Shown: piece after piece, positions 1 to 7,574 of the stretch | Layout: each line of letters begins with the position of its first letter | Numbering within the stretch: the stretch's first letter is position 1 | Source: a virus | DNA length: 35,039 nt | IMG/VR virus record: IMGVR_UViG_3300048809_000030 | Coordinates: 1-35,039 of that record | Reading direction: 5' to 3' (one strand) | Notes under the pieces: model-generated | What the model saw: the letters and a program-made list of their open reading frames with translations, nothing else | Databases searched by the model: none | What the model was told of the DNA's origin: nothing | Made by a program: the position numbers and the translations under genes

Positions 1-1373
1 TCAAGATAAGTTCCTGTAGCTGATATGTGCAAGATACGCGCATTGCCGGGGTCACCAACCCAAAATGAACTATCTGGGTCTACCATAAGAAATGTTTGCC
101 TTGCATACCCTCTTCCAGCGGTATCATCCAACCACAGTTTAGTTTTAGTTACATTTGGAAAGCAAGTTGTGTATCCACCAGCATCACCATAAGTTGAAAG
201 TAAAACTCCTGCTTCAGAAAAAATCTTTATTTGTTGAGAAGACCCACCATCTGCAACAAGAATATTAGAAGTCGTGGGGTCAACTGTGACTGACAATGGA
301 AGTACAATACCTGGCAGCGGTGGAGTCATAAGAATAGGATTACCATATGCTGTCACTCTTACAACATTTACCCCAGACACTACCATCAGTGTGCCATCAG
401 GTTCAAATGACATACGACCCGGCGAAGGTACACTAATGGTATTGTCTAGCGCTCCGCTCGTCTTGTCAAAAATCAAAATCTCATTTGCAGCCAAATGACT
501 CACGGCCAACCATTGACCATTTGACTGGACAGCTATACCTCCAGCTACGTTTCCTTGATCAATGACGCTCGGAACTAGAGTTCCATCAGTGGGTTTGATT
601 CCTGAAGGAAATATGTAGTAGCTGTTTGTTGCAATGTTCCATCCCATCACATAAGGAACGCTTGCTGGCCATCCAGAACCCACTTGAGCATAGTAGACAT
701 TGATACCATCGGTGGTTACATATTGATCCTCGTCAAGATAACCTGCACTGTTTAATGCAGTTGGTTGTTGTGGTGAAGTAAAAGAAAAACTTGATGCGTT
801 CTTTCCACCCTCAGAATAAGCATTGGCTGTATAAACAATTCCATTAGCATTTGCCATATCCACCGGCAATTGACTTTGTGAATCCCAACTATTTGCATCA
901 GTCCACGATTTTGAAGTATCTCCGACTACTCCCCAAGTATATGATGTCATAGGTGGTGTTACTGGCGGAACCACAGGAGGAACCACAGGAGGAACCACTG
1001 GTGGTACAACAGGCGGAACAACAGGCGGTACAACTGGAGGATTCAACATAAAAGAGGCTTCTGCAATCGCATCGCTATTAGTAATAGTTCCAGAACACAC
1101 ATTTCTTGTGATTGTACCTGAACAAGCCGTCCACATATAAAAACTACTTCCTTCACTAGCAGTTGCAGTGGTTGACCATTTGGTTCCAATGATTAATTCG
1201 CTCCCAGGACAATCCATTCCAACATTAGTTCCTAACCCAGTACCAGTTACACTAGGAATGCAAGAATAGGTTGGTTGAATCGGTGGTGGTATTGGTACAG
1301 GAATTGGTGCTGGAGATGGACAAGCAGTTAAAAACAAGCAAGATAACAACAAACTTCTTAATACATTTTTCAT
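1..1373 (-). CDS. NHL-repeat beta-propeller lipoprotein, 3' end outside window
   Basis: The frame is open from the ATG at 1373 to the left edge (about 457 codons), so the C-terminus is missing. The first 18 residues are a lipoprotein signal: a Lys/Arg start, a Leu-rich core and the lipobox L15-T-A-C18. The mature protein should therefore be acylated at Cys18 and anchored in a membrane of the infected cell. A Pro-rich stretch follows, then a Cys-containing segment, then about seven PPVV-type repeats (roughly residues 113-141), which look like a stalk or spacer. The rest resembles a six-bladed NHL propeller, with blades such as VDPDSSFWVGDPGNARIL and VTVDPTTSNILVADGG. The stop codon of the gp47-like gene is immediately followed by this ATG, and AAGGGG inside the last gp47 codons serves as the ribosome-binding site, so the two are translationally linked. 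Ligand and role are unknown. NHL propellers usually bind protein, RNA or glycans; a surface role such as exclusion of other phages is only a guess. Confidence 0.8.
   Translation of the reverse strand, partial: MKNVLRSLLLSCLFLTACPSPAPIPVPIPPPIQPTYSCIPSVTGTGLGTNVGMDCPGSELIIGTKWSTTATASEGSSFYMWTACSGTITRNVCSGTITNSDAIAEASFMLNPPVVPPVVPPVVPPVVPPVVPPVVPPVTPPMTSYTWGVVGDTSKSWTDANSWDSQSQLPVDMANANGIVYTANAYSEGGKNASSFSFTSPQQPTALNSAGYLDEDQYVTTDGINVYYAQVGSGWPASVPYVMGWNIATNSYYIFPSGIKPTDGTLVPSVIDQGNVAGGIAVQSNGQWLAVSHLAANEILIFDKTSGALDNTISVPSPGRMSFEPDGTLMVVSGVNVVRVTAYGNPILMTPPLPGIVLPLSVTVDPTTSNILVADGGSSQQIKIFSEAGVLLSTYGDAGGYTTCFPNVTKTKLWLDDTAGRGYARQTFLMVDPDSSFWVGDPGNARILHISATGTYL
952..1035 (-). repeat. 12-bp tandem repeat encoding (PPVV)n
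   Basis: Seven consecutive 12-bp units of the pattern GGNGGNACNACN (plus-strand sense; the first unit is diverged) run without a break, and part of an eighth follows. In the coding (minus) strand each unit gives Pro-Pro-Val-Val or Pro-Pro-Val-Thr. The repeat is in frame and so changes spacer length without breaking the lipoprotein. It joins the N-terminal lipidated part to the propeller. Confidence 0.9.
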
Positions 1374-2393
1374 TTACAACCCCTTATAGATATCCAGCAG
1401 CAATGATGAATCATAAAATTCACTGTTGATGTTTAGCAATTGGCCCTGCACGATTGTATCCACTGATTCAAAATTAACATTTCCGCCAAGAGAGGAATCA
1501 TCCATGTGCGCGTCTTTTTTCATCGTTACAAGACTGAGTTCTCGTAAATCGTATTCTTCAACTAAATTTTCTTTTAAATAACCAGCTTCTTCATAGGACA
1601 CATCTGTATCCATATACAACTTAATATATCCGCGTTCTGGTAAAAATCTACTTGGATCGTCAACCAAATCACTGACTTTTACTGTACGATATTTTGGTGC
1701 TTGTGGCCATGTAACAAAAGTTGGTTCTTCTCCCCATGGCAAAATCATCATGCCTCGATCATCATCCCACGCATCACCAAAATTATGCGGAAAGGCATTA
1801 CCAATATAAGTAATATTTCCACGAGTTTGACGCTTATGAAAGTGGCCAGTAAAAACTTGTTGATAATCACTGAAATGTTCTGCACGTAATTCACCAACTT
1901 CTGGCATTTCTACCATTGCGTTCATAAGAAATTTTGGTAATTCAAAATGACCAAATAAATATTGACCGCGCTGTTTGAGTATTTGCTTATATTCATCTTG
2001 AACCATCCACGGAACAAACACAGCATCACCAATGGTTGTAATTTCGTTGAAAATTTCAATATGTGGAATGTGTTCGGCCCAAGCAATACTACTTATGGTT
2101 CGTTGATCCCTATAGAATAGATCGTGATTTCCAGGAATTATGATTGTCTTGTCAAAGGCATCACTTAGAATTCGCAATCCACGAAGACCATAATTCATAG
2201 TTACCAAATTTGTGCTGTTACGGTTATGAAAATAATCGCCCAAAAACAAGCACATATCACAATTATTCTTTTGAGCTTCTTCAATAAACCAAAGTAAATA
2301 ATCTAAACAGTCTTGATTATGAATTGCACTATTGGTTTTCAAACCCATATGAAGATCGGTCATTATTGCTGCTTTCTTAAATAGTTGTTTCAT
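1374..2393 (-). CDS. 47: gp47-like recombination endonuclease subunit (Mre11/SbcD family)
   Basis: The 339-residue protein has the full calcineurin-like metallophosphoesterase set in order: D13-x-H15, GD(52-53)YFHNR, GNHD (88-91), GH (148-149) and GHFH (183-186). These residues bind the two metal ions of Mre11/SbcD nucleases. T4 gp47 has essentially the same length. In T4 it works with the ATPase gp46 to resect DNA ends in recombination-dependent replication and in host DNA breakdown. No gp46 partner is visible; it may lie beyond the left edge, past the lipoprotein gene. The start overlaps the upstream stop as TAATG, with GAGGG five bases before it, so translation is coupled to the 77-residue ORF. 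The operon places it with the late sigma factor gene, as expected for an early/middle unit. Confidence 0.93.
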   Translation of the reverse strand: MKQLFKKAAIMTDLHMGLKTNSAIHNQDCLDYLLWFIEEAQKNNCDMCLFLGDYFHNRNSTNLVTMNYGLRGLRILSDAFDKTIIIPGNHDLFYRDQRTISSIAWAEHIPHIEIFNEITTIGDAVFVPWMVQDEYKQILKQRGQYLFGHFELPKFLMNAMVEMPEVGELRAEHFSDYQQVFTGHFHKRQTRGNITYIGNAFPHNFGDAWDDDRGMMILPWGEEPTFVTWPQAPKYRTVKVSDLVDDPSRFLPERGYIKLYMDTDVSYEEAGYLKENLVEEYDLRELSLVTMKKDAHMDDSSLGGNVNFESVDTIVQGQLLNINSEFYDSSLLLDIYKGL

Positions 2394-2626
2394 TAGCCCT
2401 CAAATTTTTTCAATGTTTCCAGTTGAATACTTTCCCAAGCACTCACCCACGCTGTATCTTTGTTATACCACCAGCACGATATTACATAAGAACCTCGCCA
2501 TTGACCTTTATATGGTTCTTTGATTATGCAAAATTCTGATAAATCCGTAACGTCATCATGGTGTTCCATAACATATGCATCTGGATACATTTTCAAAACC
2601 TTACTTTTGATTTTTTCTACTTTCAT
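2393..2626 (-). CDS. Small conserved-looking phage protein of unknown function
   Basis: This 77-residue protein lies between the sigma factor and gp47 genes and overlaps gp47 by one base (TAATG). It is rich in aromatic residues, with a WRGSYVISCWWYNKDTAW segment and a C-terminal helix-like part (SIQLETLKKF). It has no signal peptide and no membrane segment. I do not recognise a family. The tight overlap, the good downstream ribosome-binding site and the shared direction support a real gene. A role linked to recombination or transcription is possible from its neighbours only. Confidence 0.75.
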   Translation of the reverse strand: MKVEKIKSKVLKMYPDAYVMEHHDDVTDLSEFCIIKEPYKGQWRGSYVISCWWYNKDTAWVSAWESIQLETLKKFEG

Positions 2627-2634
2627 ATGTCTCT

Positions 2635-2662
2635 ATTATACAATAAGATTTGCTGAATACAA
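2635..2662 (-). promoter_or_regulatory. Possible second sigma70-type promoter for orf77-gp47-lipoprotein
   Basis: On the minus strand a perfect TATAAT (2635-2640) lies nine bases before the ATG of the 77-residue ORF. The -35 region is weak: TTGTAT at 2657-2662 with a 16-bp spacer. The implied leader would be very short. It is in the only intergenic gap inside the minus operon, which makes an internal promoter reasonable but not certain. Confidence 0.4.
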
Positions 2663-2671
2663 AGAAGTATT

Positions 2672-3577
2672 TTAGTCATAATCATCATGACTAGAATCTT
2701 TATTTGATCTAGTATAACTTGGATTCATCGAATTTTGAATGAGCAAATCATCTCTCAATTTTTGATTTTTCTTTTCCATATTCAAAATACGAAGAAAACT
2801 GTTATATGAAATTTGAGTGAGGAACGCAAATGGATTTTGGCTACGACTTTCATCAAATTGTAAAGCAACCTGACAAAGTTGTAATACTGCCTGTCCTTGC
2901 ATTTCTTCTCTGTATGAATAATTTCGCCAATTTCCCTTGAGAGCATACTTTTCAGTTAGCTTCATCAACATCCTAGCCAAATTATCGGTTAATCCACCAT
3001 GAGTTTTGCAAAATTCACCACCATCAAATGAGCCACGCCAATGACTTTTACCAACTATGTACGATTGTCCATTCTTTTTGATACGATAATGAAAAAATGG
3101 CGGAAAATTTAATCGAATATGATCTGCTTTGACAGTGGTTAGAGATTCCTGAACTAAAATTTCAACCATTTCTGCTTCTTCAACATCATCAGATTCATCT
3201 TCTGACTTCACTTCATCAAAGAATTTGCTTAAAACATCAGTTTGTAAGATGGGTTGACGAATATTTTTTGGTACCTTTGGTGGTAACAATGGAATATGTT
3301 GCCAAGTCATAACACGAAAAACTAAATCAGTATTCGGAATATCATCGGCTTCAATTCTGCTTCCTTCTTCCTTTAGCAGTCGTGCGGCCCTATTAATTTT
3401 GGCTTGTTCAATAGATTCTGGGTTAATATCATCAACGGACAATAAAATTGTATCATATTGATGATCCTTTGTTGAATTTAAAAAAGAACAGTATGAATTT
3501 TTTGATATATGAATTTCTTTCAATAAATCGCGATTGTTCAAATAATTTTGTTTAATGACGCCTCCGTTACTACGCAT
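2672..3577 (-). CDS. 55: gp55-like sigma factor for late transcription
   Basis: The 301-residue protein ends in a T4 gp55-like core at about residues 195-280. This contains WRNYSYREEMQGQAVLQL, then NPFAFLTQISYNSFLRI, then a Lys-rich helix (EKKNQKLRDD). This is the sigma region 2-like part that contacts core RNA polymerase and reads the late -10 box. T4 gp55 is only about 185 residues long. The extra N-terminus holds NYLNNRDLLKEIHISKNSYC, a second conserved-looking block (VFRVMTWQHIPL, residues 87-98), and an acidic linker (about 121-138). The C-terminus ends in SSHDDYD and shows no obvious hydrophobic sliding-clamp-binding tail as T4 gp55 has. The gene starts the minus operon, nine bases after the predicted transcription start. 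Its Shine-Dalgarno sequence is weak (UAAG). The late boxes in this window are its expected targets. Confidence 0.87.
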   Translation of the reverse strand: MRSNGGVIKQNYLNNRDLLKEIHISKNSYCSFLNSTKDHQYDTILLSVDDINPESIEQAKINRAARLLKEEGSRIEADDIPNTDLVFRVMTWQHIPLLPPKVPKNIRQPILQTDVLSKFFDEVKSEDESDDVEEAEMVEILVQESLTTVKADHIRLNFPPFFHYRIKKNGQSYIVGKSHWRGSFDGGEFCKTHGGLTDNLARMLMKLTEKYALKGNWRNYSYREEMQGQAVLQLCQVALQFDESRSQNPFAFLTQISYNSFLRILNMEKKNQKLRDDLLIQNSMNPSYTRSNKDSSHDDYD

Positions 3578-3582
3578 AAATA
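3576..3582 (+). promoter_or_regulatory. T4-type late promoter box (ATAAATA) for the tail/baseplate unit
   Basis: ATAAATA matches seven of eight bases of the T4 late -10 consensus TATAAATA. If transcription starts six bases after the box, the RNA begins at 3588 and has a 42-nt leader with GAGGT (3615-3619) before the ATG at 3630. The box overlaps the start codon of the divergent gp55-like gene. Confidence 0.65.
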
Positions 3583-3592
3583 CTTATACGAT

Positions 3593-3622
3593 ATTATAAC
3601 ATCATTCTGTAACTGAGGTCAA
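3593..3622 (-). promoter_or_regulatory. Sigma70-type (early) promoter of the gp55-orf77-gp47 operon
   Basis: Read on the minus strand, TTGACC (3617-3622) and a perfect TATAAT (3593-3598) are 18 bp apart. The predicted start is near 3586, giving a leader of about nine bases before the sigma factor ATG. This is the best host-type promoter in the window, and it fits early expression of the late sigma factor by unmodified host polymerase. It overlaps the ribosome-binding region of the divergent plus-strand gene. Confidence 0.75.
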
Positions 3623-3629
3623 GAAAATA

Positions 3630-4547
3630 ATGGCACCAATTCTTAGTTTACCATCTGCTTCTTCGCAAATTAGCGATCCAAGCGCTCTTGATCCCACTTG
3701 GAGTCGGTTAAACACATTGAATATGCCACCGGCATTATCTTCAACACCCATTGTCACACTAGCTGGCGCACCTCTAAATGACAAGCGTGTTCGAATTTCT
3801 ATGTTACCAGGAAGTCCTGCCATATTTTACAAAGACCCATCAAATACACTACTCAATAAGTATTTAAGCTCAACAAATGGCGTCTTATTTCCATTTCAAC
3901 CTAAAGTTGACATTTCTTTTGCAGCAAACTATCAAGCACAAAAGGTTATTCAAAGCAATTTTACATTTTATAGTTATGAAAATAGTGAACTCAAACCATT
4001 TGATTTAAGCTGTGATTTTCCAGTGCGCAATCCATATGAAGGTCAATATGTTATTGCGGCTCTTACATTCTTACGCAGTCTTACAATGATGTTTACAGGC
4101 AATGACGATAATGTTTCAAATAATGGTCAAATGCTGGCTGGTTCACCCCCAATGATTGTTAGTCTTCAAGGTATGGGTTTTGGTGGTCTTGATTCTATTC
4201 CAGTTGCAATTACTAATGTGACTACTTCTTATCCAGAAAATATTGATTATGTAACCATAACTATGCCAGGTGCAGAAAATTTGGCAAATGAACTTATCAA
4301 AGTTCCAACACTAATGACAATTTCGGTTACTTGCACACCAATGTTTAGTCGTCAATTTGCTTCGCAATTCAGTGCAATCAATTTTTCAACAGGAAAACAA
4401 AGATATCAATTACTTAAAGTTGAACCACTTGCTACTCCGAATCCTACTACAACTGTTTCACCAACTACAACAGTTTCACAATCTCCAATAACAACAAGTA
4501 CATATACAAATAATTTGTTAACAACATTAAGAAATGCAGGATCATAA
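3630..4547 (+). CDS. Baseplate tail-tube cap/initiator-like protein (gp48/gp54 type)
   Basis: The 305-residue protein is the first of the plus-strand structural unit and sits directly before gp53. Its middle and end carry NPYEGQYVIAALTFLRS, an ITMPGAENLANELIKVPTLM stretch and a conserved-looking SVTCTPMFSRQFASQFSAIN. I associate this pattern with the tail-tube-like fold proteins gp48/gp54, which cap the baseplate hub and start tube assembly; this is from memory and position and is not proven. The last 35 or so residues are Thr/Ser/Pro-rich low complexity ending in NNLLTTLRNAGS. An almost identical short motif occurs near the N-terminus of the hub-like protein two genes downstream. The stop overlaps the next start (TAATG), so translation is coupled. 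GAGGT ten bases upstream supports the start. Confidence 0.55.
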   Translation: MAPILSLPSASSQISDPSALDPTWSRLNTLNMPPALSSTPIVTLAGAPLNDKRVRISMLPGSPAIFYKDPSNTLLNKYLSSTNGVLFPFQPKVDISFAANYQAQKVIQSNFTFYSYENSELKPFDLSCDFPVRNPYEGQYVIAALTFLRSLTMMFTGNDDNVSNNGQMLAGSPPMIVSLQGMGFGGLDSIPVAITNVTTSYPENIDYVTITMPGAENLANELIKVPTLMTISVTCTPMFSRQFASQFSAINFSTGKQRYQLLKVEPLATPNPTTTVSPTTTVSQSPITTSTYTNNLLTTLRNAGS

Positions 4548-4858
4548 TGACAATTACAGCATACAGTAGCAGTAGCGTTTATTACCGTACCCCAATTGAT
4601 ACTCAAGGACGTTTAAGTTATTGGGTTCCACGTCCTGTCCCAGCTTCTTTGAGTGATACGGTAGTTACGATTTCTGCGGCTTATGATCAACGGCCCGATT
4701 TGATGGCACACGATTTATATGGTGACGCTCGTTTATGGTGGGTCTTTGCTCAAAGAAATCCAAATAGTTTAGCCGCTGATCCTTTGGGGAATTTTGTTGC
4801 TGGTCTTCAAATCTATATTCCAGATGCGGCGACTTTGAAAACAGCGTTAGGATTATAA
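4547..4858 (+). CDS. 53: Baseplate wedge subunit gp53
   Basis: This small wedge protein has 103 residues, shorter than T4 gp53 (about 196). It keeps the family signature YDQRPDLMAHDLYGDARLWW (46-65) followed by VFAQRNPN (66-73) and a GLQIYIP end, which resembles the LysM-like motif of gp53 homologues. In T4, gp53 joins neighbouring wedges around the hub during baseplate assembly. It overlaps the previous gene by one base and is followed after three bases by the hub-like gene, so the three are one translational unit. Confidence 0.9.
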   Translation: MTITAYSSSSVYYRTPIDTQGRLSYWVPRPVPASLSDTVVTISAAYDQRPDLMAHDLYGDARLWWVFAQRNPNSLAADPLGNFVAGLQIYIPDAATLKTALGL

Positions 4859-4861
4859 AAT

Positions 4862-7531
4862 ATGCCAACATCGCCATCATTTTCCGCACCTGTAACAACA
4901 AGTACAGCAACAACCACTCTTTTATCAGATATAAAAGATGATGAATATATTGAATCACTAAACCACTCGCCAGTAACGTTAAGCCCAATGATAAATAATC
5001 TTTTAACAACATTAAGAGATGATTCAGTAACCACTACGGCGGCAGGAGCCACTGTAACTGCGGTTGCGAATGCAGGTTCAGTAACTACCCCTCCATCCAC
5101 AGCACCAACATTGGTTCCAGCACCAAACGCGCTTCGTAGCTATGCTTCATACAATCCAGTGTTGTCTCTTTTAGTTACCACTCCTGCCAAATATGGCAAA
5201 TTAAACGATACTCCATTTCTCGGGTTTAATACAACAGATTGGCAAGTGATTTGTAAATCTGGTGGAGTTGGGCCAAACAAGGCACAAGGGATTGATGAAT
5301 CAACTGGTAATTTCGTTGAAGGCGGAACTCAATATTTTAGTCGTGATTTGTATATTGAATCTGCAACCGTGGAAACATTATGCGGAATGAGTCATGAAAA
5401 TCGTGGCAGTAATGCAACCAATGTTGAATTTACTATTGTTGAACCATATGGCATGGATTTGATTGAACAATTATATGACTATTGTAATGATGGACTCTTA
5501 GAGAAAAATTATTGTCAGATTCCGTATATGCTAAAAATTGAATTCAAAGGATTTTTAGATGATGGAACAAATCAAACTATTCCATACACTACTAAGTATA
5601 TTCCAATTCGGCTTGCATCCATGGATATCAAAGTCACTAACATGGGAGCCATCTACAAAATTACTGCCTTTGCTTTCAATGAACTTGGAAACACAGAAAG
5701 TTATGGACGAGTTCCTACGGATATTCAAATTGGAACAATGGATGCTTTTATAAAAGAAGCGGGACAAGCAGCGAGCGCTGGTGTTAATGTTGTTGCTGTC
5801 AACACAAAAAATGGTGTTCAAAATCAAATATATGTTTCACAGGGAGATAAATCTGGAATAACTCAAACAATGGAAGCTGATGGAACTATTGCCGATACAA
5901 TAACTCTATCTCAATTAGGTTCTCCAAATCCTTCAATGAAAGATATTACAGATGCTCTTGTTGCTGTTTTAAATAGAATTCAACAAAATTTACTTAAAAG
6001 TCCAGGAGATAACAAACCTGCTCCTCAAGCCATAGCAGATACATATAATATTGCGTATTCGAAAGTTCCGTCAACAAACAATGGAACAATAGATTCGGCA
6101 AAATTTATACAATTTTCCAATCTAATTCCTCCATCTGCCAAAGACACTAATATGCAAGCCAATTATGTCAATAAAGATAACAGCGTTGATACAAAAAAAT
6201 ACGCACAGCATATGGCTTCATTTTTACCAAATGCACAAGGAGAAACTCCAGCAGGGGTTACATATGGAGACAGTCTCATTACTTTTAGTAGTGGCAGCAG
6301 TATTATAGACTGTCTAAATACTCTTTTTGTTAACAGCGACTACATTGTGGCCCAAATTCGAAAATATAATCAATGCGTTGATGATGTCAATAAAGCTGTG
6401 GTGTCTACTAATTATCAAACTGGAACACCTGTTCCGCAAAGCCTACAAGAAGCATTGGATAAGCTAAAATATACCACTTTGGATTGGTTTATAATTATAC
6501 CATCGGTATCCATGGGCAAGTATGATGGCATACGAAGAATATACGCACACAACATTACATACACAATTCAACCATATCCAGTTTTTAATTCACGTAGTAT
6601 TAGCGCACCAAACAATGATCCTCTTGCAAACAATCGTGTTGTCAAGACATATGATTACATTTTTACCGGGAAAAATACAGAAATCCTCAACTTTGATTTG
6701 AATTTTAGCAACGCTTTTTTCACATATGCACAATTTAATCAAAACTCAAAAGGTATGGGAACTGGAGCAAATGCACCCGCTGGTCAACCTCCAGGAACAG
6801 TTGCTCCAACTTCTCAAGTAAGTCTTCAAGCAAAATCAACTGTAACAGTAAATGGTCAATACATTCAACCATCTCCTTCCAGTCCAAATGCTTATTCAGG
6901 TATGGGGGCGCAAACGCCAGAAAGAGTTCAAGCAGCAGATGTGGCAGCTACCATTTATGCTCCGGGTGAACAAATTTCTCTGGATATGACAATTTACGGC
7001 GATCCTGATTTTATTCGACAAGATGGTGTATTTCTCCCCACCACCAGTTCCGATGCTTATCTCAATCCTACTTCACCAATCAATATTCAAGGAATATTGT
7101 TTAACTCTGGTGAAATCTATACAAATGTTAATTTCAAAATTCCTCAAGATATCAATTCTACTACGGGGTTACTCGATCTTGCATTTGATGCTAATGATAC
7201 TAGTGTTACTTCTAAATATTATCGAAATGTGTTTAGTGGATACTTTCGTGTGTCAAATGTAACCAATAAATTTGATAAAGGCTTGTTTACTCAACAATTA
7301 CATATGTTCCGCTATGTTCCAACTCACGATCTTGATGCAACCAATACTACAACTCAAGGACAAAGTACTGTTGTTTCTAATGCAGGAGGAACATCCACAA
7401 CTCCAACTCCGGCAGATATAGCATTGGCATCATCATCAGCAACAACTGCTACAGTTCCAGCAAATCCAACAGCTTATAAAAACGCAGCGATAAATGCAGT
7501 AAAAAATACGCCAATTCTTTTCTTCCCATAA
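4862..7531 (+). CDS. Large baseplate hub-like structural protein
   Basis: The 889-residue protein starts with about 90 residues of Thr/Ala/Pro-rich low complexity that include NNLLTTLR (45-52). A compact domain follows (FSRDLYIESATVETLCGMS, then NVEFTIVEPYGMDLIEQLYD and MLKIEFKGF), which resembles the tube-like hub domains of the gp27/gpD class. Later blocks, for example NRVVKTYDYIFTGKNTEILN, YGDPDFIRQDGVF and VFSGYFRVSNVTNKF, look like those in hub or tail proteins of T4-like cyanophages. The latter resembles the C-terminal part of many phage hub proteins. The function as the central hub that carries the tail tube is an inference from these patterns and from its place between gp53 and gp25. 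The T4 order gp27/gp5 has no other candidate here, and no lysozyme domain is seen. AGGA nine bases before the ATG supports the start. The end is again Thr/Ala/Pro-rich. Confidence 0.65.
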   Translation: MPTSPSFSAPVTTSTATTTLLSDIKDDEYIESLNHSPVTLSPMINNLLTTLRDDSVTTTAAGATVTAVANAGSVTTPPSTAPTLVPAPNALRSYASYNPVLSLLVTTPAKYGKLNDTPFLGFNTTDWQVICKSGGVGPNKAQGIDESTGNFVEGGTQYFSRDLYIESATVETLCGMSHENRGSNATNVEFTIVEPYGMDLIEQLYDYCNDGLLEKNYCQIPYMLKIEFKGFLDDGTNQTIPYTTKYIPIRLASMDIKVTNMGAIYKITAFAFNELGNTESYGRVPTDIQIGTMDAFIKEAGQAASAGVNVVAVNTKNGVQNQIYVSQGDKSGITQTMEADGTIADTITLSQLGSPNPSMKDITDALVAVLNRIQQNLLKSPGDNKPAPQAIADTYNIAYSKVPSTNNGTIDSAKFIQFSNLIPPSAKDTNMQANYVNKDNSVDTKKYAQHMASFLPNAQGETPAGVTYGDSLITFSSGSSIIDCLNTLFVNSDYIVAQIRKYNQCVDDVNKAVVSTNYQTGTPVPQSLQEALDKLKYTTLDWFIIIPSVSMGKYDGIRRIYAHNITYTIQPYPVFNSRSISAPNNDPLANNRVVKTYDYIFTGKNTEILNFDLNFSNAFFTYAQFNQNSKGMGTGANAPAGQPPGTVAPTSQVSLQAKSTVTVNGQYIQPSPSSPNAYSGMGAQTPERVQAADVAATIYAPGEQISLDMTIYGDPDFIRQDGVFLPTTSSDAYLNPTSPINIQGILFNSGEIYTNVNFKIPQDINSTTGLLDLAFDANDTSVTSKYYRNVFSGYFRVSNVTNKFDKGLFTQQLHMFRYVPTHDLDATNTTTQGQSTVVSNAGGTSTTPTPADIALASSSATTATVPANPTAYKNAAINAVKNTPILFFP

Positions 7532-7544
7532 AATTTTCAAAAGG

Positions 7545-7551
7545 CTAAATA
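7545..7551 (+). promoter_or_regulatory. Late promoter-like box (CTAAATA)
   Basis: CTAAATA lies in the 43-bp gap before the 144-residue ORF. A start six bases downstream (7557) would give an 18-nt leader containing CGGAG before the ATG at 7575. It differs from the consensus by one base, as does the box at 13169. Confidence 0.4.
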
Positions 7552-7574
7552 TGATATAGATAAACGGAGCAACT

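Noticed and set aside
274-498. Plus-strand 74-residue ORF
   Set aside because: It is the antisense shadow of the NHL lipoprotein gene, which is open over the whole stretch and has NHL motifs.
952-1035. Tandem repeat as a CRISPR array or minisatellite
   Set aside because: The 12-bp units have no spacers and encode an in-frame PPVV stalk.
4665-5100. Two overlapping minus-strand ORFs (115 and 95 residues)
   Set aside because: They lie antisense to gp53 and the hub gene, which have clear family motifs and coupled starts; the antisense ORFs have no ribosome-binding site or known motif.
4862-7531. Lysozyme (gp5) domain in the hub-like protein
   Set aside because: No T4-lysozyme-like catalytic motif or OB-fold/needle repeat was recognised, so it was not called gp5.
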